Part shown: in pieces, positions 10,743-20,813 of the stretch
How the letters are laid out: each line of letters starts with the position of its first letter
Numbering within the stretch: the stretch's first letter is position 1
Assembly (NCBI RefSeq): GCF_014651515.1
Contig: NZ_BMXA01000002.1
Span: 248,001 to 312,000, forward strand
Length of the DNA stretch: 64,000 nucleotides
Direction: 5' to 3'
Source of the DNA: Arenicella chitinivorans
Lineage (GTDB): Bacteria > Pseudomonadota > Gammaproteobacteria > Arenicellales > Arenicellaceae
Notes under the pieces: model-generated
Database searches by the model: none
Told to the model about the DNA's origin: nothing
Seen by the model: the letters and a program-made list of their open reading frames with translations, nothing else
Translations under genes and position numbers: made by a program

Positions 10743-11818
10743 GTTTAGAGCTGAAGTTGGATATGCATCGCGGTGACTTTGCCTTGCAATTAGAGCTTAG
10801 CTTGGCGGCTAGCGGCGTCAACGCATTCTATGGACCTTCGGGTTGTGGTAAAACCAGCGTGTTAAGGACGATTGCTGGCTTGGACCGGGCGTCCGCTAAT
10901 CGCGTTCGTTTTCAGTCCACTATCTGGCAGGGCGCAGACACCTTTGTGCCTGCGCATCGCAGAGGTGCCTTGTTGGTGTCACAGCACAGTGACTTGTTTC
11001 CGCACCTGAATGTGCGGGGTAATTTGAAGTTTGCCGCGTCACGAGCGTCGCGGCCGTCGGCGCGTTTCGCGCTAAACGACGTGGTCGCACACTTGGGTCT
11101 GGAGTCGCTGTTAGATCGGCCAATCACCAATTTGTCCGGCGGTGAGCGGCAACGAGTCGCGATCGCGCGCGCTTTGTGTGGTGTGCCAGATATTCTCTTG
11201 ATGGACGAACCACTCGCAGCATTGGATCAAGCGGCGAAGCAAACGCTATTACCGTACTTGGAGCAGCTGTCTCGGCACTTTGATGTGCCCATTGTCTATG
11301 TGACGCATTCGCTGGATGAGATTGCGCAATTAGCAGATTATCTGGTTGTCATGGCACGCGGTGCAATCGCGTATCACGGTGACACAGCGGCCATGCTGAC
11401 ACGTTTGGATACGCCATTAGCGCAGGCCGAGTCGGCCGAATCGGTCGTGCAAGCCTGCGTCATTGCGCACGATAACGCGTTCGGTTTGAGTTATTTGGAT
11501 TCGCCGATTGGGCGAGTCAGCCTGTTGCAGAGAGCGTTGCCGGTTGGCGCTGAAGTGCGACTTAGAATTGCAGCACGCGATGTCAGTATTACGCTCGAAC
11601 AACAAACTGGCTCAAGTATTTTGAACGTGTTTCCGGCGGTAGTGGACTCTATGGTGGCTTTGTCGCCAGCGCTCACACTGGTGCGTGTGCTGGCGGGCGA
11701 AAATCCGGCGACCGCAGTACCCGTGGTCGCGCGGATTACCAGTTTGTCGGCCAGTAGACTTGCTTTGCAACCGGGAAAGTCGGTCTTTATTCAAGCCAAA
11801 AGTGTGGCGTTATTCTGA
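10739..11818 (+). CDS. modC: Molybdate ABC transporter ATP-binding protein
   Basis: ModC powers molybdate import. With GTG at 10739, overlapping the modB TGA, it has 359 residues; an in-frame start further up at 10673 lies inside modB and is unlikely. Visible motifs are Walker A GPSGCGKTS, the signature LSGGERQRVAIARAL, Walker B ILLMDEPLAALD and the switch histidine in VYVTHS. The last 130 residues or so, rich in short beta strands, match a molybdate-binding TOBE-like domain, which distinguishes ModC from generic ATPases. Confidence 0.94.
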   Translation: MSLELKLDMHRGDFALQLELSLAASGVNAFYGPSGCGKTSVLRTIAGLDRASANRVRFQSTIWQGADTFVPAHRRGALLVSQHSDLFPHLNVRGNLKFAASRASRPSARFALNDVVAHLGLESLLDRPITNLSGGERQRVAIARALCGVPDILLMDEPLAALDQAAKQTLLPYLEQLSRHFDVPIVYVTHSLDEIAQLADYLVVMARGAIAYHGDTAAMLTRLDTPLAQAESAESVVQACVIAHDNAFGLSYLDSPIGRVSLLQRALPVGAEVRLRIAARDVSITLEQQTGSSILNVFPAVVDSMVALSPALTLVRVLAGENPATAVPVVARITSLSASRLALQPGKSVFIQAKSVALF

Positions 11819-11836
11819 TGCGAAAGTGAGAAGCTA

Positions 11837-12742
11837 ATGGGTATTGGTGAAGTGTTTGCAATTGCCTGTGCGCTCATGTGGGCGAGCGCGGTGGTGTTGT
11901 ATAAATACGTTGGCGACAGCATGAGTGCCAACACGCTGAATCTGGTTAAGAACCTGATCGGTCTGGGCTTATTGATCCCCACGGCATTGGTGGTGGAAGG
12001 TTTGACTCTGCCCAGTTTAAGTGGCGAGCAATGGTTGATTCTGGTGGCCAGTGGGTACGGGGGGATCGCGATCGCCGATACCTTTTATTTGCAGGCTCTG
12101 CGACATTTAGGGGCTGGGCGAACCGCGATTGTTGCTAGTTTGTACAGCCCTTTCGTGGTGATCTTATCGATTTTGTTTCTTGGTGAATCCTTGGCCTTAT
12201 GGCAGTGGCTGGGCTTTTTGTTGGTGCTGTTGGGTATTCTGATCGCGGTATACCAGCGACGATATCAGGCAGTGGATCGGGAGCAACTGGTGGTGGGCGT
12301 AGCGTTGGCTTCCAGTTCGGTGTTTCTGACGGCGGCCGGCGTGGTCGCGATGAAGCCGATTCTGGATAACAGCGGTTTCTTTTGGATGGTCAGTTTGCGC
12401 TTACTGGCTGGGATCGTGGGGATGGTGTTGTACATCGTACTACGCGGACAGATTCAATCCACTTGGCGGGTTGTGACCCAAGAACAACATCCGTGGTTAT
12501 GGATTGTCGTGGCTGCTGTGCTTGGTACGTACTTCGCGATGTTGTTCTGGCTCGGCGGTTTTAAGTATACCGATGCCTCCGTGGCTTCAGTCCTCAATGA
12601 GACCGCCAACATGTTTATAATTGTGATGGCCTGGTTGTTCCTCAAGGAAGAACTAAACCGACGCAAAATTATTGGTGTAATGCTGACTTTTATTGGTGTG
12701 GTGGTGTTTCTGGGGCTAGTGACGCCACCGGGTGCCGCTTAA
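11837..12742 (+). CDS. EamA/DMT-family membrane transporter
   Basis: A 301-residue inner-membrane protein with ten predicted helices arranged as two homologous EamA halves: the first near residues 5-135 and the second near 150-297. A conserved-type Pro/Gly pattern occurs near SLYSPFVVILSILFLGE and again at NETANMFIIVMAWLFLKEE. Members export amino acids, nucleotides or other metabolites, but substrate cannot be predicted. It lies 18 bp after modC and may be co-transcribed. Confidence 0.88.
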   Translation: MGIGEVFAIACALMWASAVVLYKYVGDSMSANTLNLVKNLIGLGLLIPTALVVEGLTLPSLSGEQWLILVASGYGGIAIADTFYLQALRHLGAGRTAIVASLYSPFVVILSILFLGESLALWQWLGFLLVLLGILIAVYQRRYQAVDREQLVVGVALASSSVFLTAAGVVAMKPILDNSGFFWMVSLRLLAGIVGMVLYIVLRGQIQSTWRVVTQEQHPWLWIVVAAVLGTYFAMLFWLGGFKYTDASVASVLNETANMFIIVMAWLFLKEELNRRKIIGVMLTFIGVVVFLGLVTPPGAA

Positions 12743-12751
12743 TCGGCACCC
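12730..12751. terminator. Hairpin between convergent genes
   Basis: GGGTGCCG and CGGCACCC form an 8-bp GC-rich stem with a 6-base loop. It spans the stop of the EamA gene and faces the end of the convergent serine hydrolase gene. No T-run follows on either strand, so it is at best a weak or RNA-stabilising 3-prime hairpin. Confidence 0.4.
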
Positions 12752-12772
12752 AGGGGGGGGCGTTGCCACTGG

Positions 12773-13921
12773 CTAGTCAATCAGGCTCAATCCGACCGAC
12801 ACATATTCCGGAACCGTGTCCTTTACGTGGTCGCGGGCAGGGTCGGTTCGCTCGCCGAGCCGTACGACAACCATATTGTGCTCCGGGATCACCACAATGT
12901 GTTGCCCCAGGTGACCGCTAAACCAGTAGTAGCCGGGGTTCTTGTGCATACCCAGCCAGGTCGATAGCCCGTAGTGCTCAACCAGTCCAGGTTGAATCAT
13001 TTGTTGAATGAAATCGGCGGGCACCAGTTGTTGTGCATTCCATCGTCCTTGGTTCAACATCAATTGGCCTAATCGTGAGTAGTTGCGCGCATTGGTATTG
13101 AGACAGCAGAACACCAACTCCATACCGTTGTCATCCAGATGCCACAAGGCGTCATCGTTCATCTGCATCGGCTGCCACAGTTTCTCGCTGAGGTACTGAC
13201 TTAAGGTCTCAGCCGCACCAGCCTGCTGTAATGCGCGTAGCAGGAAGATACCCATCAGCTCGGTGGATGCGCTGGAGTAGTACCAGTAACTGCCGGGTTC
13301 GGAGGTGAATTTCCCATTGAGTAGAAAACTCCGAATATCGTCGCCATACAACAATTCGACCGTTGGACTGAAGGGCGAATAGTAGTGCTCATCCCATTCA
13401 TAGCCCGAATCCATGGCGGAGAGCTGACCGATGGTGGCTCTGCTGCCTAAGGGGTCGGATTTGAATTCTGGCAGAAAGTCCGTGATGGGTTGATCCAGCC
13501 CTTTGACATGACCTTCCTCGATAGCGATACCCAGCATCAGAGTGGTCACCGTTTTCGCCATTGAAAACGAGTTAGTCTTGCTGCGATTTGAATACCCATC
13601 GAAATAGGTTTCGTGCAAGACTTGGCCATCTTTGAGCACCAGAAATGCGGCAGAGTCGTACGCGATTAACTGTTCGACGAACTCCGGTGGCAGTGGTGCT
13701 TTATTGTAATCTGGGTGTTGGCTCAATTCGGATGGGTTGGCGGTGGTAATGACCCGCGTGGCAAACTCAGGATGGTCATTGATGTTGGCAGTTACATGCC
13801 CTGCCATATAAGTACGCTGAAGGCTGGTGATGATGTAGCCATGCCCGGTTGCATACAGTCCGACCAGCAGAAGCAGGATCAGCGCAGCAATTAGCAGCAG
13901 ACTTCGAGAGAGTAGTTTCAT
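12773..13921 (-). CDS. Serine hydrolase, class C beta-lactamase family
   Basis: A 382-residue penicillin-binding-like hydrolase. An N-terminal hydrophobic segment (residues 5-25) anchors or exports it to the periplasm. Ser120-x-x-Lys123 (SMAK) is the nucleophile motif and Tyr215-Ser-Ser217 matches the YxN/YxS motif. GHLGQH near residue 340 takes the place of the KTG/HxG motif. Such proteins are often esterases, peptidases or amide hydrolases rather than resistance enzymes. It stands alone, convergent with the EamA gene. Confidence 0.88.
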   Translation of the reverse strand: MKLLSRSLLLIAALILLLLVGLYATGHGYIITSLQRTYMAGHVTANINDHPEFATRVITTANPSELSQHPDYNKAPLPPEFVEQLIAYDSAAFLVLKDGQVLHETYFDGYSNRSKTNSFSMAKTVTTLMLGIAIEEGHVKGLDQPITDFLPEFKSDPLGSRATIGQLSAMDSGYEWDEHYYSPFSPTVELLYGDDIRSFLLNGKFTSEPGSYWYYSSASTELMGIFLLRALQQAGAAETLSQYLSEKLWQPMQMNDDALWHLDDNGMELVFCCLNTNARNYSRLGQLMLNQGRWNAQQLVPADFIQQMIQPGLVEHYGLSTWLGMHKNPGYYWFSGHLGQHIVVIPEHNMVVVRLGERTDPARDHVKDTVPEYVSVGLSLID

Positions 13922-13985
13922 AGGGGAATTTCGTGGTTATGTCGGGCGGCTACGTGGTCGACCCGTACGTATTATTAGTGTTGTT

Positions 13986-14462
13986 TTAAGCAGATGTCTG
14001 CAGCGGCAATACACATTTATTGATGGGCTGGCGTAACACGAAGCTAGTGTGAACACCGCTGACACCATCGAGCTTGGTAAGTCGACGTAGCAGAAACTCT
14101 TCATAGTGTCGCATATCTCGTACCAGAACTTTGATTAAAAAATCCGAATCTTGCCCCGTGACCACATAGCATTCCATGACCTCAGGTAAGGCCGCAGCAG
14201 CGTGTTCAAATTTTTCGAAACGATCTGCCGTGTGTCGATCCATGGTCACGCTGATCATCGCGGTTAGATTTAATCCCAGTTTTTCGGCATCCAGCACGGT
14301 GATATGCTGTTTGATAATGCCAGCGTCTTCTAGCTGCTTGACGCGCCGCGCACAGGGGGTTGCCGACAGGTTGACGCGTTCCGCAAGTTCCAGGTTGCTC
14401 ATGCGCGCGTTCTGTTGCAATTCTCGAAGAATGTGTCTATCTATGTTGTCAATTTTAGCCAT
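13986..14462 (-). CDS. Lrp/AsnC-family transcriptional regulator
   Basis: A 158-residue feast/famine regulator. The ATG at 14462 gives MAKIDNIDRHIL, the usual family start; an upstream in-frame ATG at 14474 adds four residues. The helix-turn-helix lies at residues 20-45 (NLELAERVNLSATPCARRV) and is followed by the RAM ligand-binding domain, including VTGQDSDFLIKVLV. It is transcribed divergently from leuA, about 135 bp apart. Control of leuA, as with Lrp in other bacteria, is plausible but not proven. Confidence 0.92.
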   Translation of the reverse strand: MAKIDNIDRHILRELQQNARMSNLELAERVNLSATPCARRVKQLEDAGIIKQHITVLDAEKLGLNLTAMISVTMDRHTADRFEKFEHAAAALPEVMECYVVTGQDSDFLIKVLVRDMRHYEEFLLRRLTKLDGVSGVHTSFVLRQPINKCVLPLQTSA

Positions 14463-14553
14463 AAAATCTATCAAATCATAAAAACGTAGTGTTTATGTCT
14501 AATTATTGTCGCTTTAATTTCTAGAATAGTCAAAAGCGCTAACACGACTTTCG

Positions 14554-14559
14554 TATAAT
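14554..14559 (+). promoter_or_regulatory. Candidate minus-10 element for leuA
   Basis: A perfect TATAAT lies 39 bases before the leuA ATG in the gap shared with the divergent Lrp gene. No strong minus-35 hexamer is seen 16-18 bases upstream, which would fit an activator-dependent promoter. No leader peptide rich in leucine codons was noticed. Confidence 0.35.
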
Positions 14560-14597
14560 TCAGTCTTGACTGCAAACACCGATTTCAAAGTATAGAC

Positions 14598-16274
14598 ATG
14601 AGCCGTTTCGACCACCGCAAATACACACCCATTCAACCGATTCACAAGCCCGACCGCCGCTGGCCGAATCGTGTGATCGAAGCCGCGCCACAATGGTGCA
14701 GTGTGGATCTGCGCGATGGGAATCAAGCCTTGATTGAGCCGATGTCGCCCGAGCAGAAGTTAGAGATGTTTGAGATGCTGGTGGATGTCGGGTTCAAGCA
14801 AATCGAGATTGGTTTTCCTGCTGCGTCTCAAACTGATTTTGATTTCGTGCGTAAATTGATTACCGAACAACGCATTCCAGACGACGTCACGATTCAGGTA
14901 CTGACCCAGGCGCGAAAACCCTTGATCGAACGAACCTATGAATCGCTTAAAGGTGCGTCGCGTGCGATTGTGCATGTTTATAACTCCACCTCCACTGTGC
15001 AGCGTGAGCAGGTATTTAAAATGTCGCGTGAACAAATCAAACAAATTGCCGTCGACGGCGCGACCTGGGTGGGAGAAGGGGCGGCGCGGCAGCCTGAAAC
15101 CGACTGGCAGTTTCAATATTCACCGGAGAGTTTTACCGGTACCGAAGTGGATTATGCGGTCGAAGTTTGTAATGCGGTGATTGATGTTTGGCAGCCGACG
15201 TCAGATAAAAAATGCATCATCAATTTGCCCGCCACGGTGGAGGTCGCCACGCCGAATGTGTATGCCGATCAGATTGAGTGGTTTTGCGAGCAAGTATCGC
15301 GACGTGATTCGGTGATTGTCAGTCTGCACACGCATAATGATCGAGGTTGTGGCGTTGCGGCCTCTGAGTTGGGCGTGCTGGCTGGGGCGGATCGTGTTGA
15401 AGGCACCTTGCTGGGTAATGGCGAGCGAACCGGTAATATGGATATTGTGACTATGGGTATGAATATGTATAGCGCAGGCGTTGATCCAGAGTTGGATTTT
15501 TCACATATGGATCGCATTATTAATGTGGTTGAAAAATGCACGCAGTTGAAGGTGCATCCACGTCATCCTTACGCGGGCGAACTGGTGTTCGCGGCATTTT
15601 CCGGCAGTCATCAGGACGCAATTAACAAATGCCTGGCGCAATATCAGGAAGGCGAAACCTGGGAAGTCGCCTACTTGCCGATTGATCCACGCGATCTAGG
15701 GCGTAACTACCAACAAGTCATTCGAATTAATTCACAGTCTGGCAAGGGCGGTGTGGCTTATGTTCTGGAGCAAGAGCACGCCATCAAGATGCCGCGCTGG
15801 TTGCAGGTGGATTTCAGTCCAGTGGTGCAGGTCTTTGCCGAAGACTGCGAGTCCGAAGTTACTGCCGATCAGATCGTGTCGCTATTCGAAAAAACGTATA
15901 TCGAGCCAGACAACGCCATTGCGTTAAAGAGTTACCAAGTGAATCGGGAGTCAGGCCTCGATGCAATGCAGGCGGTTCTGGTCGCAAATCACGCGGAGCA
16001 CCCAATCCAAGGCGAGGGGCGTGGAGTGTTGGAGGCATTCGTGAGTGGTTTGAATCGACATACTCAACACGACATTGTGATTATTGAGTACGATGAGCAT
16101 ACGCTTGGGCACGATGATGCATCGGAAGCCATTGCTTATGTGCAAGTCAGTGTCAATGCGCAGCGTGTTTGTGGCGTCGGTCGAAGCCGAGACATTCTTG
16201 GTGCCACATTCATTGCGATTTTGAACGCGTTAGCGCGTGCTGAAAATATTAATGCGATGCGTTTGAGTGCGTAG
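14598..16274 (+). CDS. leuA: 2-isopropylmalate synthase
   Basis: LeuA condenses acetyl-CoA with 2-oxoisovalerate, the first committed step of leucine biosynthesis. At 558 residues it is the longer form also found in actinobacteria and many proteobacteria. WCSVDLRDGNQALIEPM contains the catalytic/metal DLRDGNQ motif, and HTHNDRGCGVAASELG supplies metal-binding histidines. The C-terminal 130 residues or so form the LeuA allosteric domain for leucine feedback. The start MSRFDHRKY is the ATG at 14598, divergent from the Lrp-type gene. Confidence 0.95.
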   Translation: MSRFDHRKYTPIQPIHKPDRRWPNRVIEAAPQWCSVDLRDGNQALIEPMSPEQKLEMFEMLVDVGFKQIEIGFPAASQTDFDFVRKLITEQRIPDDVTIQVLTQARKPLIERTYESLKGASRAIVHVYNSTSTVQREQVFKMSREQIKQIAVDGATWVGEGAARQPETDWQFQYSPESFTGTEVDYAVEVCNAVIDVWQPTSDKKCIINLPATVEVATPNVYADQIEWFCEQVSRRDSVIVSLHTHNDRGCGVAASELGVLAGADRVEGTLLGNGERTGNMDIVTMGMNMYSAGVDPELDFSHMDRIINVVEKCTQLKVHPRHPYAGELVFAAFSGSHQDAINKCLAQYQEGETWEVAYLPIDPRDLGRNYQQVIRINSQSGKGGVAYVLEQEHAIKMPRWLQVDFSPVVQVFAEDCESEVTADQIVSLFEKTYIEPDNAIALKSYQVNRESGLDAMQAVLVANHAEHPIQGEGRGVLEAFVSGLNRHTQHDIVIIEYDEHTLGHDDASEAIAYVQVSVNAQRVCGVGRSRDILGATFIAILNALARAENINAMRLSA

Positions 16275-16383
16275 AGTTAACGCACAGTCGCTGGATTAAA
16301 TCGTTGTTACTTTACACTCTGTGAACACCAAGTGTGAAATCCTGCGCGTATCGACTCACTCTAAAACTAATGTAGGGTTACTT

Positions 16384-16851
16384 ATGAAACGTACTTTAGC
16401 ATCGGCAACGATAGCACTGATGGTGGCGGGTTTATCTGCCTGTGCCGTGAACCAGAATGGCACAGTCGGACCTGATCCCAATGTGTTCAATAAAGAAAAT
16501 GTGATTCCGCTTGGTGGCGGGATTCTAGGTGCGGTGGTTTGTAACAAGCTGTTCAAAGGTCACGGTAGTCGTGATGGTTGGACTGCCGCTTGTGGTGCCG
16601 CAGGTTACTTTGCTTCAACGGCATTTGTGAAGAAACACAATCAGGCTCTTGAGAGTAATAAAGTTGGTCAGACCACGTATTGGAATGATCCCGATGGTAA
16701 GGCGCATTCGGTGACTCCAACACGCACGTACTATGAAGGTAATATGCCGTGCCGTGATTTTCGTCAGACGGTCGAAATCGACGGTCAAACGGAAATTATG
16801 CAAGGCAAGGCGTGTCGCCAAGCCGACGGGACTTGGAAGCTGGTCAGTTAA
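16384..16851 (+). CDS. 17-kDa surface-antigen-like lipoprotein
   Basis: A 155-residue putative outer-membrane lipoprotein. The ATG at 16384 starts a lipoprotein signal, MKRTLASATIALMVAGLSAC, with lipobox LSAC; an earlier in-frame start at 16321 would spoil it. A glycine-rich hydrophobic segment (PLGGGILGAVVC) and the ending PCRDFRQTVEIDGQTEI...ACRQADGTWKLV match the rickettsial 17-kDa antigen-like family. Function is unknown beyond envelope association. A strong terminator follows. Confidence 0.75.
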   Translation: MKRTLASATIALMVAGLSACAVNQNGTVGPDPNVFNKENVIPLGGGILGAVVCNKLFKGHGSRDGWTAACGAAGYFASTAFVKKHNQALESNKVGQTTYWNDPDGKAHSVTPTRTYYEGNMPCRDFRQTVEIDGQTEIMQGKACRQADGTWKLVS

Positions 16852-16876
16852 GGCCGGTTTATCCAAACAGCACAAG

Positions 16877-16923
16877 GCTGTGTGTTCAGGCGAGTATTGC
16901 TCGGTTGGCACACAGCTTTTTTT
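16877..16923 (+). terminator. Rho-independent terminator after the 17-kDa lipoprotein gene
   Basis: GCTGTGTG (16877-16884) pairs with CACACAGC (16909-16916), with a 24-base loop, followed by seven T residues. It ends the plus-strand transcript just before the convergent carbonic-anhydrase-like gene. Confidence 0.8.
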
Positions 16924-16938
16924 GAGTCTAACGCAGGT

Positions 16939-17463
16939 CTAGTCGTCAATCCGCACTAAACCTGTTCGATAACGTGCGCCGTTATCAACATAGTGTTTGG
17001 CACCTTCAGCTAGCCGTACCTGCAGTTTTTCATCTAAGGTTTTAACCACCTTAGCAGGAGAACCCAGCACCATCGAGCCGTCTGGTATTTCCATGTTTTC
17101 AGTCACCAGCGCATTCGCACCAATCAGGCAATTTCGTCCAATGCGTGCCCCATTCAGGACCACGGCGTTCATGCCGATCAAGGTGCCTTCGCCAATAACA
17201 CATCCGTGCAACATAACTTTGTGACCAATGGTGACATTGGCGGCAATCTCAATGGGGTAGCCAGGGTCAACATGCAGTACTGAGCCGTCCTGCACATTAC
17301 TGTTTTCACCGATCACAATGGGTTCATTATCAGCGCGAAGCACGCAGTTGAACCAAACGCTGGCGTTGGCTGCCATTTTAACCGCCCCAATTAACGATGC
17401 CGAAGGCGCAACAAAGCAGGTGTCGGCAATTTCGGGTTGGGTGTCATCAAGTTTAAAAATCAT
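16939..17463 (-). CDS. Gamma carbonic anhydrase-like hexapeptide-repeat protein
   Basis: A 174-residue left-handed beta-helix protein of the gamma-carbonic anhydrase/YrdA/PaaY group. Hexapeptide repeats span most of the chain, for example SVLHVDPGYPIEI and NVTIGHKVMLHGCVIG; these segments contain the three histidines expected to bind zinc at trimer interfaces. The gene starts 2 bp after the oadB stop on the same strand, so it is very likely the last gene of the oad operon. Interconverting CO2 and bicarbonate next to a decarboxylase is a reasonable inference, but many family members have no measured activity. Confidence 0.85.
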   Translation of the reverse strand: MIFKLDDTQPEIADTCFVAPSASLIGAVKMAANASVWFNCVLRADNEPIVIGENSNVQDGSVLHVDPGYPIEIAANVTIGHKVMLHGCVIGEGTLIGMNAVVLNGARIGRNCLIGANALVTENMEIPDGSMVLGSPAKVVKTLDEKLQVRLAEGAKHYVDNGARYRTGLVRIDD

Positions 17464-17465
17464 CG

Positions 17466-18638
17466 TTACATTCCCGATACCAGGCTGATCATTACGCCCG
17501 CAGCAACTGCGGAGCCAATGACACCAGCTACATTGGGCCCCATGGCGTGCATGAGCAAAAAGTTTTGTGGATTCGCTTCCAGTCCAACCTTATTGGCAAC
17601 ACGCGCTGCCATTGGCACCGCGGATACGCCAGCAGCGCCAATCAACGGGTTGATTTTCTGTTGCGAAAAGCGATTCATGAGTTTGGCCATTAATACGCCG
17701 GCGGCTGTGCCAATGCAGAATGCCACGGCGCCTAGTCCCAGTATCCCGAGTGTTTCAAGATTGAGGAATTTTTCGGCGCTCATCTTTGAGCCGACACCTA
17801 AGCCGAGGAAGATCGTGACCACATTGATGAGTGCGTTTTGAGTGGTGTCACTGAGCCGGTTTACCACACCACACTCGCGCATCAAGTTTCCAAAACAGAA
17901 CATGCCGAGCAGCGGAGCGGCGTCGGGCAGCAAAAATGCGACCAGTACCAACAAGGTTAGCGGAAACACGATTTTCTCAAGCTTACCAACTGGCCGCAGT
18001 TGCTCCATCTTGATTTCGCGTTCTGCGGAGGTGGTCAGTGCGCGCATGATCGGTGGTTGAATGATCGGCACCAGCGCCATATACGAGTAGGCCGCGACCG
18101 CGACGGCACCGAGTAATTCCGGTGACAGTTTGCTGGTTACGAAGATTGCGGTCGGCCCGTCTGCGCCACCGATAATGCCAATTGAGGCGGCGTCTCGAAT
18201 CGAAAAATCCATGATGCCGAAATGCCCCAACGTCACTGCACCGAGCACGGTGGTAAAAATACCAACTTGCGCCGCCGCACCAAGCAATAAGGTGCGTGGA
18301 TTGGCCAGGAGCGGACCGAAATCGGTCATCGCGCCAACCCCCATGAAAATGAGCAACGGAAACAGGCCGGTTTCAATGCCTGCGTGGTAAATGTAATACA
18401 GTAAGCCGCCGGGGCTTTCCAGATTACCAGCGGCGTCAAAGACTGGGGCCAACTCAAAGCCCGCGCCGGGAATGTTTGCGAGCAGCGTGCCGAACCCGAT
18501 GGGGACCAGCAGTAGCGGTTCAAAGCCTTTGCGAATGGCTAGAAAAAGCAGCCCGAGACCAACCAATAACATCACCAGTTGGCCGCCTTGTACCTGCGCT
18601 ACGCCGGAGCTGAGCCAGAGATTATTTAACTGTTCCAT
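17466..18638 (-). CDS. oadB: Oxaloacetate decarboxylase beta subunit (Na+ pump)
   Basis: The 390-residue integral membrane subunit decarboxylates carboxybiotin and couples this to Na+ export. About nine to eleven helices are visible, along with family blocks [35 protein letters not shown] (near residue 75-110) and [14 protein letters not shown], which contains the conserved Asp of the sodium path. It lies 9 bp after oadA and 2 bp before the carbonic-anhydrase-like gene. Methylmalonyl-CoA or glutaconyl-CoA decarboxylase beta subunits are homologous, but the adjacent OadA settles the substrate. Confidence 0.94.
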   Translation of the reverse strand: MEQLNNLWLSSGVAQVQGGQLVMLLVGLGLLFLAIRKGFEPLLLVPIGFGTLLANIPGAGFELAPVFDAAGNLESPGGLLYYIYHAGIETGLFPLLIFMGVGAMTDFGPLLANPRTLLLGAAAQVGIFTTVLGAVTLGHFGIMDFSIRDAASIGIIGGADGPTAIFVTSKLSPELLGAVAVAAYSYMALVPIIQPPIMRALTTSAEREIKMEQLRPVGKLEKIVFPLTLLVLVAFLLPDAAPLLGMFCFGNLMRECGVVNRLSDTTQNALINVVTIFLGLGVGSKMSAEKFLNLETLGILGLGAVAFCIGTAAGVLMAKLMNRFSQQKINPLIGAAGVSAVPMAARVANKVGLEANPQNFLLMHAMGPNVAGVIGSAVAAGVMISLVSGM

Positions 18639-18647
18639 GCGGCAGCC

Positions 18648-20462
18648 CTACGCGAGTGTGAGTAGCGTGTCACCAACCGCCACGGTGTCACCGGATTTGA
18701 CGGCGACTTCAGCGATCTGTCCATCACGCGGTGCTGAAATATTGGTTTCCATTTTCATCGCTTCCAGCACGATGATGGTTTGGCCTGCTGTGACTGTGTC
18801 GCCCGGTTTGACCGGGATGGTGATCACGTTGCCTGCCAGTGGCGCAGTCACCGGTTCTGACTTTGTTGCCGGTGTCGCCGTGACTGATTCGCTTTTGTTC
18901 GGTGTGGTTTGCGCTTGACCTACAGGCGCGATGCCAGATAGATCACCGCCGGCGCTAACCGTGACGGTGTATGCAGTCCCGTCCACGTCCACGGTGTAAA
19001 TTTCTTGCCCGTCTTCGCTGGTGACGATGGCTTTTGATTTTGTGATTTCACTGCCAGGAGCAGGTTCGAAGGCCGATGGGTTATCGCGGTTTTGCAGGAA
19101 TTTCAGTCCCACTTGTGGAAACAACGCGTAGGTCAATACATCGTCCACATAATCTGATTGGGGTTTGGTGCGTAATGCATGTTGTTTAACCAGGCCGTCG
19201 AATTCTTGTGTGAGCTTATCCAACTCGTCTGACAGTAAGTCCGCAGGGCGGCAAGTGATCGCTTGCTCGCCATCATCGAGCACACGTTGTTGTAGTTCAG
19301 CATTGACCGGCGCCGGTGTGGCACCATACTCGCCACGCAGGACGCCAGCGGTTTCCTTCGCAATGTTTTTGTAGCGTTCACCCATCAGCACATTAATGAC
19401 CGCTTGTGTACCAACAATTTGCGACGTTGGTGTGACCAAGGGAATGAAACCGAGGTCTTCGCGCACGCGAGGAATCTCTGCCAACACAGCATCAAGCTGA
19501 TCTTCAGCGCCTTGTTGTTTAAGTTGGCTTTCCATATTAGTTAGCATGCCGCCCGGTACTTGGGCGACCAGAATGCGCGAGTCGACGCCGCGCAGTGACC
19601 CCTCAAACTGAGCGTACTTTCTACGCACGGTGCGAAAATAGCTGGCAATGTTCTCCAGCTTCGCGATATCTAGGCCGGTATCACGTTCGCTGCCTTCAAA
19701 AATCGAGACCACTGACTCGGTGGCGGAGTGCCCATAGGTCATCGACATCGATGAAATCGACGTGTCGACGGTGTCAATTCCAGCTTCGACGCATTTGGTG
19801 ATGGTGGTGGTACTGAGTCCCGTTGTAGCATGCGCGTGCAACTGAATCGGAATATCCACGCACTTCTTGAGTTCGGTGACCAGCTCAAAGCCAACATACG
19901 GCTTGAGTAGACCCGCCATATCTTTGATGCATATCGAATCCGCACCGGCGTCTTCCAGTTGCTTAGCCAGGTCCAACCAAAGTTGTGTATTGTGTACCGG
20001 GCTGACGGTATAACTGAGCGTGCCTTGTGCGTGTTTACCAACTTGATTCACAGCTTTCAGCGCTGTGGTCATGTTGCGCATATCGTTCATGGCGTCAAAC
20101 ACGCGGAATACGTCAATGCCATTGACCGCACATCGTTCGACGAATTTGGTGACCACGTCGTCAGCGTAATGACGGTACCCAAGTATATTTTGCCCGCGAA
20201 ACAGCATTTGCTGTGGCGTGTTGGGCATGGCTTTTTTGATTTCACGAATACGGTCCCAAGGGTCTTCCCCAAGATAGCGTATGCAAGCATCAAAGGTCGC
20301 GCCGCCCCAAGACTCCATCGACCAAAACCCGATTTTATCGAGTTCTGCGGCGACTGGCAGCATGTCGTCGATTCGCATACGGGTTGCGAGCAGGCTTTGA
20401 TGTGCGTCTCGGAAGACGACTTCGGTAATGCCGAGTTTTTGTGAACCAGATTTAGTTTGCAT
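18648..20462 (-). CDS. oadA: Oxaloacetate decarboxylase alpha subunit
   Basis: This 604-residue subunit transfers the carboxyl group of oxaloacetate to biotin, giving pyruvate. The carboxyltransferase TIM barrel occupies residues 1-280 ([16 protein letters not shown] with metal-binding Asp; later HAHATTG supplies metal histidines). A PYC_OADA-type domain follows. A Pro/Ala/Thr-rich linker near residues 505-535 leads to a C-terminal biotinyl domain with Lys570 in EAMKME. It lies between oadG and oadB on the same strand. Confidence 0.95.
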   Translation of the reverse strand: MQTKSGSQKLGITEVVFRDAHQSLLATRMRIDDMLPVAAELDKIGFWSMESWGGATFDACIRYLGEDPWDRIREIKKAMPNTPQQMLFRGQNILGYRHYADDVVTKFVERCAVNGIDVFRVFDAMNDMRNMTTALKAVNQVGKHAQGTLSYTVSPVHNTQLWLDLAKQLEDAGADSICIKDMAGLLKPYVGFELVTELKKCVDIPIQLHAHATTGLSTTTITKCVEAGIDTVDTSISSMSMTYGHSATESVVSIFEGSERDTGLDIAKLENIASYFRTVRRKYAQFEGSLRGVDSRILVAQVPGGMLTNMESQLKQQGAEDQLDAVLAEIPRVREDLGFIPLVTPTSQIVGTQAVINVLMGERYKNIAKETAGVLRGEYGATPAPVNAELQQRVLDDGEQAITCRPADLLSDELDKLTQEFDGLVKQHALRTKPQSDYVDDVLTYALFPQVGLKFLQNRDNPSAFEPAPGSEITKSKAIVTSEDGQEIYTVDVDGTAYTVTVSAGGDLSGIAPVGQAQTTPNKSESVTATPATKSEPVTAPLAGNVITIPVKPGDTVTAGQTIIVLEAMKMETNISAPRDGQIAEVAVKSGDTVAVGDTLLTLA

Positions 20463-20485
20463 AATGTGGTGACGCGGACGGGTAA

Positions 20486-20728
20486 TTAGCGTTGGCGGTA
20501 CAGCGCGATCGCTTTTTCGATGGCGCGGCGATGATTTTCAGGAATCGTGGTGTCGAGGCTGATGGCGGCCGATTGCGGTGTTGGCAAGTCTACGTCATCG
20601 TCACTAAAGCGCGTCACAATGCGCGACATCAAGACAGTAGCAAAAACTAGAATAGTCAAAAAAACAAACACCGTGCCCATGCCGTAAAGCATAAGGTTCA
20701 ATCCTTGGTCGATCAGGGTTTCTTGCAT
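20486..20728 (-). CDS. oadG: Oxaloacetate decarboxylase gamma subunit
   Basis: An 80-residue small membrane subunit with one N-terminal helix (residues 12-35) and a polar cytoplasmic tail ending [12 protein letters not shown]. In the family it links alpha and beta subunits and helps assemble the pump. It is first in the operon, 23 bp before oadA. Size, single helix and position support the call; the sequence itself is poorly conserved. Confidence 0.88.
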   Translation of the reverse strand: MQETLIDQGLNLMLYGMGTVFVFLTILVFATVLMSRIVTRFSDDDVDLPTPQSAAISLDTTIPENHRRAIEKAIALYRQR

Positions 20729-20813
20729 GACGCGTTATCGCCTCCCAGCAGGTTTTTAATCGGGTGTGCGCACCATTCTACCGTAAATCGATGCGCACGT
20801 TGTTTTGGCTGCG

